Shown here piece by piece: positions 19,372-20,215 of a stretch of DNA of 20,215 nucleotides (its first letter is position 1; every line of letters starts with the position of its first letter). Source of the stretch: Silene noctiflora (lineage: Eukaryota; Streptophyta; Magnoliopsida; Caryophyllales; Caryophyllaceae); the NCBI GenBank assembly GCA_009801015.1, contig VHZZ01003890.1, positions 36,258-56,472 of the forward strand. The letters are read 5' to 3'. The translations under genes and the position numbers were made by a program. The notes beneath the pieces are model-generated. The model saw only the letters and a list, made by a program, of their open reading frames with translations. It searched no databases and was not told where the DNA came from.

Positions 19372-19916
19372 GGGATATTCTACGGTGTACCCTTGAGTTT
19401 TTCGATTTTTTATGGTGTACCCCTACATTTTTGAAATTCTATGGAGTTCCCCTAAACTCTATACATTAGTCTACACAATGACCTTATTTGTTGTCTTTAA
19501 TATGTTAGTTCACTAATTGATCTATTAAATCGTTTATTTACCATTCCAATTACTCAATAACCTACTCCTACTCATGTACTTATTAATTCGCCGAGTTACC
19601 ATTAACCCACCAAATAGTATACGAATCTAACCAAAATTTCATCAAATCTCCATTATCATTTCATGAATCATAACTGAGGTTTTTAATAATAGTTTGTGTT
19701 TATTAAAAGTGATTTGTGATGCTTTTTACATAGTATGGTGATACAAAATTAAACGTCAAAATACGTTTGTTTGATAGTGATAAAGTTAACGGAGAGTTAA
19801 AGAAGGTCATGATAGAGAAATAACTAAGAAGTCTAGGGGTACAATGTAAAATATAAAAAATGTAAGGGTACAACATAGAAAACCAAAAAACTCGAGGGTA
19901 CACCGTAGAATATCCC
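19372..19916. mobile_element. Mutator-like foldback MITE (545 bp) with 9-bp target duplication
   Basis: The element starts GGGATATTCTACGGTGTACCC and ends in its complement GGGTACACCGTAGAATATCCC. The inverted arms extend about 100 bp with some mismatches. Perfect 9-bp direct repeats AAACTTCTT flank it (19363-19371 and 19917-19925); 9-bp duplications are the mark of Mutator-type transposition. Each arm is itself built of three roughly 30-bp units with TTCTA..G.GTACCCC. No transposase is encoded. It lies in the last, incomplete intron. Confidence 0.88.
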
Positions 19917-19986
19917 AAACTTCTTTGTTTTCATTTTATATATCTATGAATAAACTTCCCATTTGGAATATTTCATTTTTTTTTTT

Positions 19987-20080
19987 GGGTTTTCTAGGAC
20001 GTATCCCCCATGTTTTTTCAAATTCTAAGATATATCCTCGGTTTTTCAAATAAGACAGGGTATTCCTAAACTTTATGAAA
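19987..20080 (+). repeat. Diverged arm related to the neighbouring foldback element
   Basis: GGGTTTTCTAGGACGTATCCCCC is followed by two further units (TTCTAAGATATATCC.., TAAGACAGGGTATTCC..), spaced about 30 bp with CAAA between. This is the same layout as the arms of the 19372-19916 element but with much changed sequence. The opposite arm is not in the window. Confidence 0.6.
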
Positions 20081-20121
20081 AGTCTTTCAAGTAACCTTAA
20101 TTACTCTAATTTTGCTCTTTA

Positions 20122-20215
20122 GGGGTCGTTTGGTTCACTTCTTAGGTATGGAATGGATTGGGATGAGAAACCATAGAAGTATGGGGTTCTAATTCCATAC
20201 CTTTCAAAACATGTT
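20122..20215 (+). mobile_element. Left end of a second TTTGGTT-type MITE, cut by the window end
   Basis: GGGGTCGTTTGGTTCA followed by TATGGAATGGATTGGGATG resembles the terminus of the element at 5740 (GGGGGTGTTTGGTT, then GGAATGGA). The right terminus would be beyond the window. Confidence 0.5.

Noticed and set aside
1..20215. CRISPR array, tRNA or rRNA genes
   Set aside because: No regularly spaced identical repeats, no cloverleaf-type tRNA and no rRNA-like sequence were seen, and the genome is eukaryotic.

Overview
The window is nuclear DNA of a flowering plant, most likely a eudicot. The evidence is an AT-rich background, many short GT..AG introns inside one long plus-strand gene, and introns packed with plant-type miniature elements (Stowaway, PIF/Harbinger-like, hAT-like and Mutator-like ends). 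I cannot fix the genus.

Almost the whole window is one interrupted gene on the + strand. I could assemble 28 consecutive internal coding exons (416 to 19272). They join without a stop or frame break into 941 complete codons, beginning inside a split Asp codon and ending in phase 0. Both ends of the gene lie outside the window. The product matches the plant multidomain 'ketose-bisphosphate aldolase class-II family protein' (the Arabidopsis At1g18270 type). The order visible here is: a 3-hydroxyisobutyrate-dehydrogenase-like module (exons 1-10), a DUF1537 / four-carbon acid sugar kinase N-terminal module (exons 10-16), its nucleotide-binding C-terminal module (exons 17-22), and a class II, zinc-dependent aldolase module (exons 23-28, with the last part missing).

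Bacteria encode comparable enzymes as separate neighbouring genes for breaking down threonate-like acid sugars. The plant protein carries dehydrogenase, kinase and aldolase functions on one chain, which suggests a fused, possibly channelled, pathway. The substrate is an inference.

Only about 14% of the window is coding. Introns over about 850 bp are generally those with transposon-like structure. The best supported are a 127-bp hAT-type element with perfect 8-bp target duplications (2629-2771) and a 545-bp Mutator-type foldback element with perfect 9-bp duplications (19363-19925). A Stowaway-like MITE (5172-5376), a PIF/Harbinger-like MITE (about 5740-6067), a 222-bp inverted-repeat element (16286-16507) and a C-rich/G-rich foldback (15110-15261) are also seen. 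I saw no convincing tRNA, rRNA, CRISPR array, promoter or second protein-coding gene.
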